The translations under genes and the position numbers were made by a program. A stretch of DNA of 64,000 nucleotides from Onishia taeanensis (lineage in GTDB: Bacteria; Pseudomonadota; Gammaproteobacteria; Pseudomonadales; Halomonadaceae). Positions 1 to 7,875 of the stretch are shown one piece after another (within the stretch, counting starts at the first letter, position 1; every line of letters starts with the position of its first letter). The DNA is taken from contig NZ_JABVXC010000003.1 in the NCBI RefSeq assembly GCF_013349955.1, positions 124,001 to 188,000 of the forward strand. The letters run 5' to 3'. The notes beneath the pieces are model-generated. The model was not told where the DNA came from. It did no database searches and worked only from the letters and a program-made list of their open reading frames with translations.

Positions 1-29
1 CCTGGCTCGAGCGTTACGGCAGCCAGTGA
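1..29 (+). CDS. 3' end of an upstream gene, probably a YnjB-like substrate-binding protein (partial)
   Basis: The first bases read as a frame ending W-L-E-R-Y-G-S-Q followed by TGA at 27-29, five bases before the ATG of the permease at 34. Only nine codons are visible, so the family cannot be read from this piece. The permease and ATPase that follow resemble E. coli YnjC and YnjD, whose operon begins with the periplasmic binding protein YnjB, so that is the most likely identity. This is inference from gene order. Confidence 0.4.
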
Positions 30-33
30 CCCG

Positions 34-1731
34 ATGCGCCTCTTCTCACCGACCATTCGTACCACCCCCTGGCTCGCCATGGCCCTGCTCAGCCTGCCAG
101 TGGCTGGGGGGCTGGCCGGGGTTCTGGCCCCAGCGCTGGGCTGGCTGCCGGCTCTCGGCGGTGATGAACTGACCCTCGAGCACTGGCGGACCCTGGTGGC
201 GACGCCAGGGCTTGCCGATATGGTGCGACTGAGCCTGAGCGCCGGACTTGCCAGTGCGCTGATCTCGCTTCTCATCGTCATGCTGTTTCTCGGCGCCTTT
301 GCCGAGACGCGAGCCCTGGCACTTGTCCGGCGTCTGCTGTCGCCCCTGCTGGCAGTGCCGCATGCTGCTGCCGCCATCGGCATCGCCTTTTTGCTCGCGC
401 CCTCGGGGCTCGCCAGCCGCCTGGTCTCCCCCTGGCCAAGCGGCTGGGACACACCACCGGACTACCTGTTTCCCGGCGACCCCTGGGGACTGGGCCTGAT
501 CATCGGCCTGGTCGTCAAGGAAGTGCCCTTTCTGTTGCTGATGAGTCTGGCCGCCCTGCCCCAGTGCCAGGCCCAGGCACGGCTGCGGCTGGCTCGGTCG
601 CTGGGCTATGCGCCGCTCACCGCCTTCGCCAAGGCGGTGCTACCGGGGCTCTACCCGCTGATTCGCCTGCCGATCTATGCGGTGATCGCCTTCGCCTCCG
701 CCAATGTCGAAGTGGCCATGATCCTCGGCCCAAGCACCCCACCGACGCTCGCCGTGGCGGTGGTGCGCTGGATCAATGACCCGGACCTTTCCATGCGCTT
801 CGTCGCCTCGGCGGCGGCGCTGTTACAGCTCGCCGTGACGCTGGCGGCGCTTGGCCTGTGGTGGCTCGGCGAACGGCTGGTCGCCAGCCTCTCCCGGTCT
901 GCCCTGACTGGTGGCCGCCGTGAGGCCGGCGACCGTATCTGGGCTGGCGCCGGTGGGCTCGCCACTCTGCTGGCCGTGCTACTGCTGGGCGGCAGCCTCA
1001 TGGGGTTGGTACTGTGGTCGTTGGCTGCTTGGTGGCCCTTCCCGGCGGCGCTGCCAAGCCCGCTGAGCCTTCACGCCTGGCAGGGGGCGCTGCCCGGGCT
1101 CAAGGAGCCGCTGACGCAAACGGCGCTGATCGGCCTCGCCGCCACCGGGCTGTCGCTGGTATTGACCGTCGGCGCCCTGGAAGCCGAGCATCTGCGCAAC
1201 CACGGCATGGCCGCCTGGGCGGAGCTGGTGTTGTATCTGCCGTTGGTCGTACCGCCGGTCGCCTTCCTGTTCGGCCTGGTTCAACTGCAGGTCCAGGCCG
1301 GGCTGGCCCCGGGAGCACTGGCCGTGATTCTGGCCCACAGCCTCTTCGTGCTGCCCTATGTCTTCCTGTCGCTTGCCGAGAGCTACCGGCGTCTGGACCC
1401 CCGCTGGGCACAGGTAGCGGCGAGCCTCGGCCATTCGCCGGCCAGTCTCTTTTGGCGCGTACGCCTGCCGTTGCTGACGATCCCCATCCTCACCGCCGCG
1501 GCGGTCGGGTTCTCGGTAAGCGTCGGCCAATACCTGCCAACCCTGCTGATGAGTGCCGGCCGCCTGTCAACGCTGACCACCGAGGCGGTTAGCCTGGCAA
1601 GCGGTGGCGACCGTCGTCTGACCGCCGTCTATGCGCTGATGCAGCTGTTGCTGCCAGCCCTGGGCTTCGCCCTGGCGCTGGCCCTGCCGCGTCTGCTGAT
1701 GCGTCACCGAAGTGGAGTACTCAACCCGTGA
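34..1731 (+). CDS. ynjC: ABC transporter permease, fused two-domain type (YnjC/ThiP-like)
   Basis: Inner-membrane permease of an ABC importer. The 565-residue protein is a tandem fusion of two permease domains. Each half carries an EAA-type cytoplasmic loop that docks on the ATPase: one near residues 185-210 (around RLARSLGYAPLTAF) and one near 450-475 (around RWAQVAASLGHSPASLF). Long hydrophobic segments throughout predict about twelve membrane helices. This layout is known for ThiP, FbpB and YnjC. The substrate of YnjBCD is not established, so none is assigned. The frame is open back to the window edge, so the ATG at 34, just after the preceding stop, is the presumed start. The stop overlaps the GTG start of the ATPase gene (GTGA), which points to translational coupling. 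Confidence 0.85.
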   Translation: MRLFSPTIRTTPWLAMALLSLPVAGGLAGVLAPALGWLPALGGDELTLEHWRTLVATPGLADMVRLSLSAGLASALISLLIVMLFLGAFAETRALALVRRLLSPLLAVPHAAAAIGIAFLLAPSGLASRLVSPWPSGWDTPPDYLFPGDPWGLGLIIGLVVKEVPFLLLMSLAALPQCQAQARLRLARSLGYAPLTAFAKAVLPGLYPLIRLPIYAVIAFASANVEVAMILGPSTPPTLAVAVVRWINDPDLSMRFVASAAALLQLAVTLAALGLWWLGERLVASLSRSALTGGRREAGDRIWAGAGGLATLLAVLLLGGSLMGLVLWSLAAWWPFPAALPSPLSLHAWQGALPGLKEPLTQTALIGLAATGLSLVLTVGALEAEHLRNHGMAAWAELVLYLPLVVPPVAFLFGLVQLQVQAGLAPGALAVILAHSLFVLPYVFLSLAESYRRLDPRWAQVAASLGHSPASLFWRVRLPLLTIPILTAAAVGFSVSVGQYLPTLLMSAGRLSTLTTEAVSLASGGDRRLTAVYALMQLLLPALGFALALALPRLLMRHRSGVLNP

Positions 1732-2471
1732 CCTCTCTCGATGCCTTGTCCCCTGGTGGGGTTCCCCTAACGATTGCGGAACGATCGGCAGGCGACGATC
1801 TTTCCACCGGGCACGCCCTGATCCTCGAGAACATCCGTATCGATCAGGGCGGTCGCCCGCTGATGTCGCTGGATACCCGCATCGCCCCGGGTGAGGTGCT
1901 GACCCTGATGGGCCCGTCAGGCGTCGGTAAATCGACCCTGCTTGCCTACCTGGCCGGCTTCCTGGCGCCCGCCTTCACTGGCCAAGGGCGCGTATTGCTC
2001 AACGAGACGGACCTGACTCGCCTGCCGGCCGAAGCGCGCCAGCTGGGGCTGTTGTTTCAGGACCCGCTGCTCTTCCCCCACCTGAGTGTCGGCGGCAACC
2101 TGGCCTTCGGCATGCCGCGTAAAGCGGCCCGAAAAGCGTCTCGGCAAACGACACGGAAGGCACGCGACAAGACGATCGAGGCAGCACTCGAGGAAATCGG
2201 CCTGGCCGGTTTCGCCGACCGCGACCCGACCACGCTCTCCGGCGGCCAGCGGGCCCGAGTGGCACTGATGCGGGTGCTGCTCTCGCGGCCCTGTGCCATG
2301 CTGCTGGATGAACCCTTCTCGAAGCTCGATGCCTCGCTTCGCCACGAGATGCGTTCGCTGGTCTTCGCGCGGGTACAGCGTCTTGGCCTCCCGACGCTGA
2401 TGGTTACCCACGATGAAGCCGATGCCAACGCCGCCGGCGGCCCGGTCATCGAGCTGGGCGCCCAGTATTGA
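1728..2471 (+). CDS. ynjD: ABC transporter ATP-binding protein (YnjD-like)
   Basis: ATPase that powers the preceding permease. All diagnostic motifs are visible in order: Walker A GPSGVGKS near residue 64, a Q-loop in LLFQDPLLFPHL, the signature LSGGQRARVAL near 168, Walker B MLLDEPFSKLD near 188, and the switch histidine in VTHDEAD near 225. The 247-residue length fits a stand-alone subunit with no C-terminal regulatory domain. A basic Arg/Lys-rich stretch (around RKAARKASRQTTRKARDK) lies between the Q-loop and the signature motif. The start is a GTG overlapping the permease stop. The weak point is substrate identity: the family also includes thiamine and iron transport ATPases. Confidence 0.85.
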   Translation: MTSLDALSPGGVPLTIAERSAGDDLSTGHALILENIRIDQGGRPLMSLDTRIAPGEVLTLMGPSGVGKSTLLAYLAGFLAPAFTGQGRVLLNETDLTRLPAEARQLGLLFQDPLLFPHLSVGGNLAFGMPRKAARKASRQTTRKARDKTIEAALEEIGLAGFADRDPTTLSGGQRARVALMRVLLSRPCAMLLDEPFSKLDASLRHEMRSLVFARVQRLGLPTLMVTHDEADANAAGGPVIELGAQY

Positions 2472-2531
2472 CCCCATCCATCACTCGACCCGATTCAGTG
2501 CACTATCCATGCCTCATCCAAGCCCGTGACC

Positions 2532-3242
2532 ATGTCCGTATCCAACGCGCTCTCCAACCCGCCGCGCCTGAGCATCATCATTCCCACCCTGAACGAGGCG
2601 GCCGGCATTGATGCCCAACTGACGGCGCTGCTCGGCCTCTGGGTGTGCGGCGTCGAGATCATCGTCGTCGATGGCGGCAGCCAGGACGACACAGTAGCGA
2701 TTGCCAGGCGCCACGCCAGCCGGGTGCTGTCCAGCGAGCCTGGCCGTGCCAGACAGATGAACCTGGGCGCCCGGGCCAGTCGCGGGGATCGACTGCTGTT
2801 CCTTCATGCCGATACCAAGCTGCCCCGACGCGCCGACCGACTGATCGCCAAGGCCGTGTCCGGTTCCCGCTGCTGGGGCCGCTTCGACATTCGCCTATCG
2901 GGTGAGCAAAGCATGCTGGGGGTGATTGCCTTCTGCATGAACTGGCGCTCGCGACTCACCGGCATCGCCACCGGCGACCAGGCCCTGTTCATGACCCGCG
3001 CCGCCTTCGAGGCCGTGGGTGGCTACCCCGATCAGCCGCTGATGGAGGACATCGAGATCAGCAAGCGCTTGAAACACCTGTCTAGGCCGACCTGCCTGAG
3101 GACGCGAGTGGTGACTTCCGGGCGACGCTGGGAGAACAATGGCCTCTGGGCCACCATACTGCTGATGTGGCGGCTGCGTTATCGCTACTGGCGGGGCGAG
3201 GACTGCCAACGACTGGCCGAGGAGTACCGCCATGCACGCTGA
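2532..3242 (+). CDS. Glycosyltransferase family 2, TIGR04283 ('arsenosugar biosynthesis' family)
   Basis: Cytosolic GT-A fold glycosyltransferase. Seen directly: an N-terminal nucleotide-sugar strand LSIIIPTLNEA, the metal/nucleotide motif VVDGGSQDDT, the acidic motif FLHADTKLP and the late motif PLMEDIEISKRLK, all in the order typical of this compact (~235 residue) family. The family was named for arsenosugar biosynthesis in cyanobacteria, but most members sit in genomes without a proven arsenosugar product and no arsenic gene is visible here. A GTG two codons upstream (2526) is an alternative start; neither has a clear ribosome binding site. The gene overlaps the next by 11 bp and the two families are regular partners, so they probably act in one pathway. 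Confidence 0.8.
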   Translation: MSVSNALSNPPRLSIIIPTLNEAAGIDAQLTALLGLWVCGVEIIVVDGGSQDDTVAIARRHASRVLSSEPGRARQMNLGARASRGDRLLFLHADTKLPRRADRLIAKAVSGSRCWGRFDIRLSGEQSMLGVIAFCMNWRSRLTGIATGDQALFMTRAAFEAVGGYPDQPLMEDIEISKRLKHLSRPTCLRTRVVTSGRRWENNGLWATILLMWRLRYRYWRGEDCQRLAEEYRHAR

Positions 3243-3858
3243 TCGCCGTGACGACGGCTTTCCTCTGGCGATTCTCGCCAAGGCCCCCATACCGGGGCGG
3301 GTCAAGACCCGGCTGACCCCCACCTTCGCCCCCGCGGCCGCGGCCAGGCTGCACGAGGCGCTGCTGCGCCAGACCCTGGAGGTCGCGTTGGCCGCCACCC
3401 CGGCCCACCGCATCGTGCTGTGGACGGGCCTCGAGCATGACCATCCGCTGTTCGTGGAACTCGCCGAGCGCCACGGCATCAGCCTGCGGCCTCAACCAGA
3501 GGGCAATCTGGGTGTGCGCATGTTCACGGCGCTCGAGGCCATGGGCGCTCCGGGGCTTTTGGTGGGCAGCGACTGCCCGGTGCTGACGCCTCAACTGCTC
3601 ACCGACTGTCACGCGGCACTGGCCGATCATGACGGCGTGCTGCTGCCCGCTGAGGACGGCGGCTATGCACTGGTAGGGCTACGCCAGCCCTGTCAGGCGT
3701 TCTTCACGGATATCGACTGGGGAAGTGATCGAGTGCTTGCCCAGACGCTGGCCAGAGCGGACAGCCTGGGGTGGCGGCTCGCGCAGCCGGCCAAGGTCTG
3801 GGACGTCGACCGGCCCGCCGATGTGGCCCGCTGGCAGGGCCAGGACGCCTCGCCTTGA
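3232..3858 (+). CDS. TIGR04282 family glycosyltransferase (DUF2064)
   Basis: A 208-residue protein of the nucleotidyltransferase/glycosyltransferase-like DUF2064 family. Diagnostic stretches are AILAKAPIPGRVKTRL at residues 12-27, LLVGSDCPVLTPQLL near 104-118 and the LLPAEDGGYALVGL region near 130-143. It starts inside the preceding TIGR04283 gene (11 bp overlap, different frame). That tight coupling recurs across bacteria and suggests a complex or consecutive steps in making a glycosylated small molecule. The usual product name is arsenosugar biosynthesis glycosyltransferase; the chemistry has not been shown for this lineage. Confidence 0.8.
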   Translation: MHADRRDDGFPLAILAKAPIPGRVKTRLTPTFAPAAAARLHEALLRQTLEVALAATPAHRIVLWTGLEHDHPLFVELAERHGISLRPQPEGNLGVRMFTALEAMGAPGLLVGSDCPVLTPQLLTDCHAALADHDGVLLPAEDGGYALVGLRQPCQAFFTDIDWGSDRVLAQTLARADSLGWRLAQPAKVWDVDRPADVARWQGQDASP

Positions 3859-3911
3859 TGTTTCGCCTCAGAGAATCATGATATGAGGCACTCTCGACGA
3901 CAGGGAATGGC

Positions 3912-4136
3912 ATGGCCGCGGAACCGACGCAAGACACCCAAGCAAGGATGCAGCGCCTGGCGGCCGCGCGACCCCGGCTGATGTCCAGGCGCCTGGATGC
4001 GACACTCAGTCTTGGCGAGCGCTTCTCGCTGCGCTTTCACCTCAGCATGTGCGTGGCCTGCCGGCAGTGCGACCGGCAGTTCGCGCTGCTCAAGCGAGCC
4101 GGGCAAGGCCATCTGGCGGCCGACGAAGACCGCTAG
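3912..4136 (+). CDS. Small zinc-finger-like protein (zf-HC2 / anti-sigma type)
   Basis: A 74-residue soluble protein with a compact His-Cys-Cys motif, HLSMCVACRQC, near residues 44-54. This is the core of the zf-HC2 fold used by ZAS anti-sigma factors to bind zinc. The full anti-sigma architecture (a C-terminal membrane helix or sigma-binding tail) is absent and no ECF sigma gene is adjacent, so a regulatory partner cannot be named. It lies 53 bp after the TIGR04282 gene on the same strand, probably in the same transcript. A moderate GGAA box precedes the ATG. The motif and spacing support a real gene despite its size. Confidence 0.65.
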   Translation: MAAEPTQDTQARMQRLAAARPRLMSRRLDATLSLGERFSLRFHLSMCVACRQCDRQFALLKRAGQGHLAADEDR

Positions 4137-4192
4137 CCACGCCGATTGCCCGGCCACCGAAGGCATGGCGTCGTATCGAGCATGCTTGCCCG

Positions 4193-4657
4193 TCAGGGGG
4201 TGGCGGCCGCCTGCGCCACCGACTCGAGAATGCCCGCCACCTTATCGAGTGGCAGTTCGCAGCCGCCCAGCCGGTGTCGCTCGGCCAGGTAGTGGGGGGA
4301 ATTCCACTCGAGCCTTGTGCCGTCGCCCTGCTGGCGAAGCACCATCTTCTGCGGCAGGTCCAGCGCTATGCTGCCCTGACATGCCATCATCGGGGTGCCG
4401 ACCTTGGGGTTGCCGAATACAAAGGTGCGCGTCGCAGGCAGGGACAGCCCGGCCTTCTCAGCATTCGCGGCGTGGTCGATGACCGTGAACAGCGTTAGGC
4501 CCTTGCCATCCAGAGCGTCGCGCAGGCCCTGATCGACCGCTTCTATGTCTTGAGCGCTATCCAGATATTCGATGCCATCGGCCTTGTCGGCGGCCGAGGC
4601 GATACCCGACAGGCTGAAGAGGGTCACGGCGACGAGGGCCAGTCTTGCCTTGATCAT
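4193..4657 (-). CDS. DUF302 domain protein, exported
   Basis: A secreted or periplasmic protein of about 154 residues with a clear signal peptide (MIKARLALVAVTLFSLSGIA, then cleavage after ASA) and a DUF302 domain, visible as the LFTVIDHAANAEKAGLSLPATRTFVFGNPKVGT stretch in segments near residues 60-95. DUF302 proteins bind small ligands through a swapped beta-alpha-beta fold; their roles are mostly unknown. An upstream in-frame ATG (4759) would bury the signal peptide behind 34 residues. The internal ATG at 4657 has AAGGAG seven to eight bases upstream and was chosen. It converges with the zf-HC2 gene. Confidence 0.8.
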   Translation of the reverse strand: MIKARLALVAVTLFSLSGIASAADKADGIEYLDSAQDIEAVDQGLRDALDGKGLTLFTVIDHAANAEKAGLSLPATRTFVFGNPKVGTPMMACQGSIALDLPQKMVLRQQGDGTRLEWNSPHYLAERHRLGGCELPLDKVAGILESVAQAAATP

Positions 4658-4776
4658 GATCGTACTCCTTTCCGGTGGAACCTTGAGGTGACCACGGCCC
4701 ACGGGGTGGCCGCGATGTTTCTTGGTGAGACAGGCATCCCGGCAGGGATATCCGGGCACGTATCCAACCCGCGGCC

Positions 4777-5448
4777 TCAGACCAGCCGTTCGCTTAACGC
4801 GAGCAGGTCGGTCACGGTCACATCTGGCTCACCACCCCAGGCATCGAAGGGCGCCTCGGCGCTGCGCCTGATCCAGGCGGCATGCAGCCCGGCATGACGG
4901 GCACCGATGACATCGAAGGGGTTGCTGGAAATCAGCCAGGTGTCCTGGGCCTCGCTCTCCATGCGATCGCGCAGATGCGCATAGACCGCAGGGTCGGGCT
5001 TGAATCGTTTGATCTCATCGACGCTGACGATGTCGTCGAAATGCTCTCGCAACCCGGCCTGCCTCAGTAGCCCATCGACCGCCTCACGAGTGCCATTGGA
5101 AAAAGCCACGCAGGTCACACCGGCACGGGCAAAGCGCTCCAGCGCCTCGGCAACGTCGGGAAAGGCCGGTAGCTTGCCGTAAGTGGCCATCAGGCGATCC
5201 TTCTGCCCCTCGGTAAGGCCCGCACCCAAGGCCCGGTCGGTAAACTCCAGCGCCTCTCGAGTGCAGTCGGAAAAAGGCGCATAGGCCCCCATCAGGCTTC
5301 GCCGAAAGCTGTATTCCAACTGCTTGTCACGCCAGCGCTGAGAAAAAGCCGCCGCTCGTTCACCGAGCGTTTCTTCCAGTTCAGCGATCACCCCGTGGGT
5401 GTCGATCAGGGTGCCGTAGACATCGAAGGCCAGTACACGTTTGCTCAT
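4777..5448 (-). CDS. Haloacid dehalogenase, type II (L-2-haloacid dehalogenase family)
   Basis: A HAD-superfamily hydrolase of 223 residues, the typical length for L-2-haloacid dehalogenases. Motifs in order: the nucleophile FDVYGTLID (Asp near residue 9), SNGT near residue 117 that binds the leaving group, RFKPDP with the catalytic Lys near 150, and SSNPFDVIGARHAG near 174, which is specific to the dehalogenase subfamily. Members hydrolyse 2-halo acids, though close relatives act on other substrates, so a natural halo-acid substrate is likely but unproven. It lies downstream of eutC on the same strand, separated by a 14-bp repeat tract. Confidence 0.82.
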   Translation of the reverse strand: MSKRVLAFDVYGTLIDTHGVIAELEETLGERAAAFSQRWRDKQLEYSFRRSLMGAYAPFSDCTREALEFTDRALGAGLTEGQKDRLMATYGKLPAFPDVAEALERFARAGVTCVAFSNGTREAVDGLLRQAGLREHFDDIVSVDEIKRFKPDPAVYAHLRDRMESEAQDTWLISSNPFDVIGARHAGLHAAWIRRSAEAPFDAWGGEPDVTVTDLLALSERLV

Positions 5449-5460
5449 CTTGCATCCTTG

Positions 5461-5544
5461 TACTTGATACTGAGTACTTATAACTGAGTACTTATAAATG
5501 AGTACTCGAGACTGAGAGCTTGAAACCTAGCACCTAACACTGAG
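5461..5544. repeat. Six 14-bp tandem repeats built from degenerate heptamers
   Basis: Six consecutive 14-bp units (starting 5461, 5475, 5489, 5503, 5517, 5531), for example TACTTATAACTGAG, each made of two related 7-mers around a CTTGA/CTGAG core. The first four units are best conserved and the last two have drifted. The tract fills the gap between the HAD gene and eutC. Related heptamer tracts occur at 9498 and 45364. Confidence 0.85.
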
Positions 5545-5664
5545 TCCCCGAGGCGTAGAAAGTGCCTCGCATGCTTACCCGATCAACAGCTTGGCCGCAT
5601 TTGGCATCAGCGACAAGCCAGGCCTCATGCGCCGGCCACCACCGCAGGTGCCGGCCCAACAGGC

Positions 5665-6630
5665 TCAACTCAAGCGGCTCAGGGCAAAATCAGCGATGGC
5701 GGTGTCCTGCACGCCGGTACCGGTAAGATCGCAGACGGTAATGGTGGCAGGCGTCAGCCGCAGGCGCTGGCCTTCGGCAATCAAGCGACCCAGCTCGAAG
5801 ACCTTGAAAGGCACCTCACCGCCGCCATCGCCTCGGTCAGCAGTCCCGGCGAAGGCCTTGAGCTCGCCATTGCGCTCGCTCTGGGTCCGGCTGTCGCATA
5901 CGAAGGCATCGGCGCGGGTCAGCACGCTGGTCTCGAGTTCGCGTTTCTCGGGGCTGTCCGAGCCCATGGCGGTAACGTGCACGCCCTCTGGCAGGTCCGC
6001 CGCACTGAGAATCGGCTGCTGGGACGGTGTGGTGGTCACGATGATGTCGGCGTCGGCACAGGCGGAGCGCACGCTTTCATGCACTCTCACCGCAAGCCCC
6101 TGAGCGCGCAGTTGCTCGGCGCAGTCATGCGCGGCCTGCGGCCGGCGCGCCCAGAGATCCACGGCCTCGATATCGCGCACCAGACGCAGCGCTTCGACCT
6201 GGCGACGCGCCTGCTCGCCGGCCCCCAGCACCGCGACCCGCCGGCTATCTGGCCGAGACAGGTGTTTGGCAGCAATGGCGCCTGCCAGGGCGGTACGCAC
6301 CATGGTCAGATAGCCCTCGTCGAACAGCACCGCCTCGACCAGGCCGGTCTGGGCCGAGAACACCATCATCAGGCCATTGAGGCTGGGAAGCCCTCGCTTG
6401 GGATTATCGAAGAACCCAGGACTGACCTTGATGGCGAAACGGGAAAAGCCGCGAATATGCGCGGTCTTGACGTCGACCTCGCCGTTGGCTTCCTCGATGG
6501 CCATGGACAGAATCGGCGGCTGCACCGCCTCGCCGCGCCCCAGGGCCGCGAAGCCCGCTTCCACGGCGTTCAGGGCGTCCTGATCCAGCGTCACGGCCGC
6601 GCTTATCGCCGCCCGGTCGAATAGCTGCAT
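5665..6630 (-). CDS. eutC: EutC-like ornithine cyclodeaminase/mu-crystallin family dehydrogenase
   Basis: Putative enzyme of hydroxyectoine breakdown. The 321-residue protein has the ornithine cyclodeaminase/mu-crystallin fold: a substrate-binding N-terminal part with VDVKTAHIRGFSRFAIKVS near residues 50-70, a Rossmann fold with GAGEQARRQVEAL near 128, and the TTTPSQQPIL region near 205. In established ectoine-utilisation clusters EutB and EutC, with EutA, convert 5-hydroxyectoine to ectoine, which DoeA (EutD) then opens. Pairing with a EutB-like gene 47 bp upstream and doeD beyond it supports that role. The start at 6630 has AGGAG upstream; a longer frame to 6708 lacks one. No EutA is visible in the window. 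Confidence 0.8.
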   Translation of the reverse strand: MQLFDRAAISAAVTLDQDALNAVEAGFAALGRGEAVQPPILSMAIEEANGEVDVKTAHIRGFSRFAIKVSPGFFDNPKRGLPSLNGLMMVFSAQTGLVEAVLFDEGYLTMVRTALAGAIAAKHLSRPDSRRVAVLGAGEQARRQVEALRLVRDIEAVDLWARRPQAAHDCAEQLRAQGLAVRVHESVRSACADADIIVTTTPSQQPILSAADLPEGVHVTAMGSDSPEKRELETSVLTRADAFVCDSRTQSERNGELKAFAGTADRGDGGGEVPFKVFELGRLIAEGQRLRLTPATITVCDLTGTGVQDTAIADFALSRLS

Positions 6631-6676
6631 GAGCCTCTCCTGATAAGAAAATATCGTATTGTGGGAATCAGACGTA

Positions 6677-7675
6677 TTAGCGTGCTGCGAGGCGTCGTGC
6701 CCGATCAAGCGTCTCGAGTGACACCCCGTTGCCGGAGACGATCAGCGCAACCGTCTGGCCGCGGATGTCGATACGGTGCTCTTCGATCGCCGCCAGCCCG
6801 ACCGCTGCGGCCCCTTCGACCAGCAGCTTCTCGTTCTCGAGCATATCGACCATGGCGTGGGCGATAGCCGCCTCGGAGACCTGATAGTGATCGTCCATCA
6901 CCTCGTCGACCAAGGCAAAGCTGCAGCGGTTATCCAGGCCTATTCCCCCGCCCAGCGAATCGCCGAGGCTCTCGGCCTCCTCGACCGCCACCGGATGACC
7001 GGCTTCCAGGCTCTTCCACATCGCCGCCCCGCGACTGAGGCTGACCCCGGTCACCTGAACCTCAGGACGAATGGCCTTCATGGCCGCACCGATACCACCA
7101 AGCAGACCACCGCCGGAGAGCCCGACGAAGACCCGGTCGAGGCCGGGGGCATCTTCCATCAACTCGAGACCGATGGTGCCCTGACCGGCGGCAATCAATG
7201 GATCGTCGAAGGGCGGGATCAGGGTCATGCCCTCCTCGTCGACCAGCCTCGATACTTCCTCGAAGGCCTGGTCCTGGCTGGCGCCGATACGGGTGACGGT
7301 GGCGCCCAGTGACTCGATGGCGGCGACCTTGTTGGCCGGCACCAGGGTCGACAGGCAGATGGTCGCCGGCACGCCCAGGCGCGCCGCGGCGAAGGCCACC
7401 GCCCGGCCATGATTGCCGGTAGACGCGGTGGTGACGCCGCGGGCCAGGGCCTCGCGGCCGTGGCGTTCGATCAGGGCGGCGATCATGTTGGTGGCGCCAC
7501 GCAGCTTGAAGGCGCCGGTGGGCTGGCAGGTCTCGAGCTTGAGCAGCACCTCGGCATCGAAGCGGCGTGACAGGGCCGGCGAAGGGATAAGCGGCGAACG
7601 CACCACCTGGCCGGCGAGGCGCTTGCGCGCTAGGTAAAGCTCGGCCAGGGTGACGCCATGAGTAGAGTGAGACAT
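6677..7675 (-). CDS. eutB: EutB-like threonine dehydratase family PLP enzyme
   Basis: A fold-type II PLP enzyme, 332 residues, resembling serine/threonine dehydratase. Visible features are the PLP lysine in TGAFKLRGATNMI near residue 50, a substrate loop STGNHGRAVAFAA near 80 and the glycine-rich phosphate-binding loop GLSGGGLLGGIGAAM near 180. In hydroxyectoine utilisation EutB is proposed to remove water from the hydroxylated ring. Linkage to eutC and the doe genes favours this over generic threonine deamination, which remains the alternative. The start at 7675 has AGAGGAAG upstream; the ATG at 7705 does not. Confidence 0.8.
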   Translation of the reverse strand: MSHSTHGVTLAELYLARKRLAGQVVRSPLIPSPALSRRFDAEVLLKLETCQPTGAFKLRGATNMIAALIERHGREALARGVTTASTGNHGRAVAFAAARLGVPATICLSTLVPANKVAAIESLGATVTRIGASQDQAFEEVSRLVDEEGMTLIPPFDDPLIAAGQGTIGLELMEDAPGLDRVFVGLSGGGLLGGIGAAMKAIRPEVQVTGVSLSRGAAMWKSLEAGHPVAVEEAESLGDSLGGGIGLDNRCSFALVDEVMDDHYQVSEAAIAHAMVDMLENEKLLVEGAAAVGLAAIEEHRIDIRGQTVALIVSGNGVSLETLDRARRLAAR

Positions 7676-7816
7676 AGGCGCTTCCTCTATGCTTTTATTC
7701 TTCATCGGGTGACCCTAACCATAGCGTTAACCGCCGTCATGACCAGCGCCATGAAGCGAGTCATCAACACCGTCATAAACACGGCTACGAATACGACCAT
7801 GGCCAGCGTATAACCA

Positions 7817-7843
7817 AAGGCGCCGCCCAGTGGGCGGCGCCTT
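7817..7843 (-). terminator. Perfect 12-bp hairpin after doeD
   Basis: Arms AAGGCGCCGCCC (7817-7828) and GGGCGGCGCCTT (7832-7843) pair perfectly around a 3-nt loop, 33 bases beyond the doeD stop. On the minus strand the stem is followed by a short T run (TTTGG). It probably ends the doeC/doeD transcript and separates it from eutBC. Confidence 0.75.
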
Positions 7844-7875
7844 CGATTCTCAGCCTTCGCTTGCCGGATCGGCGA

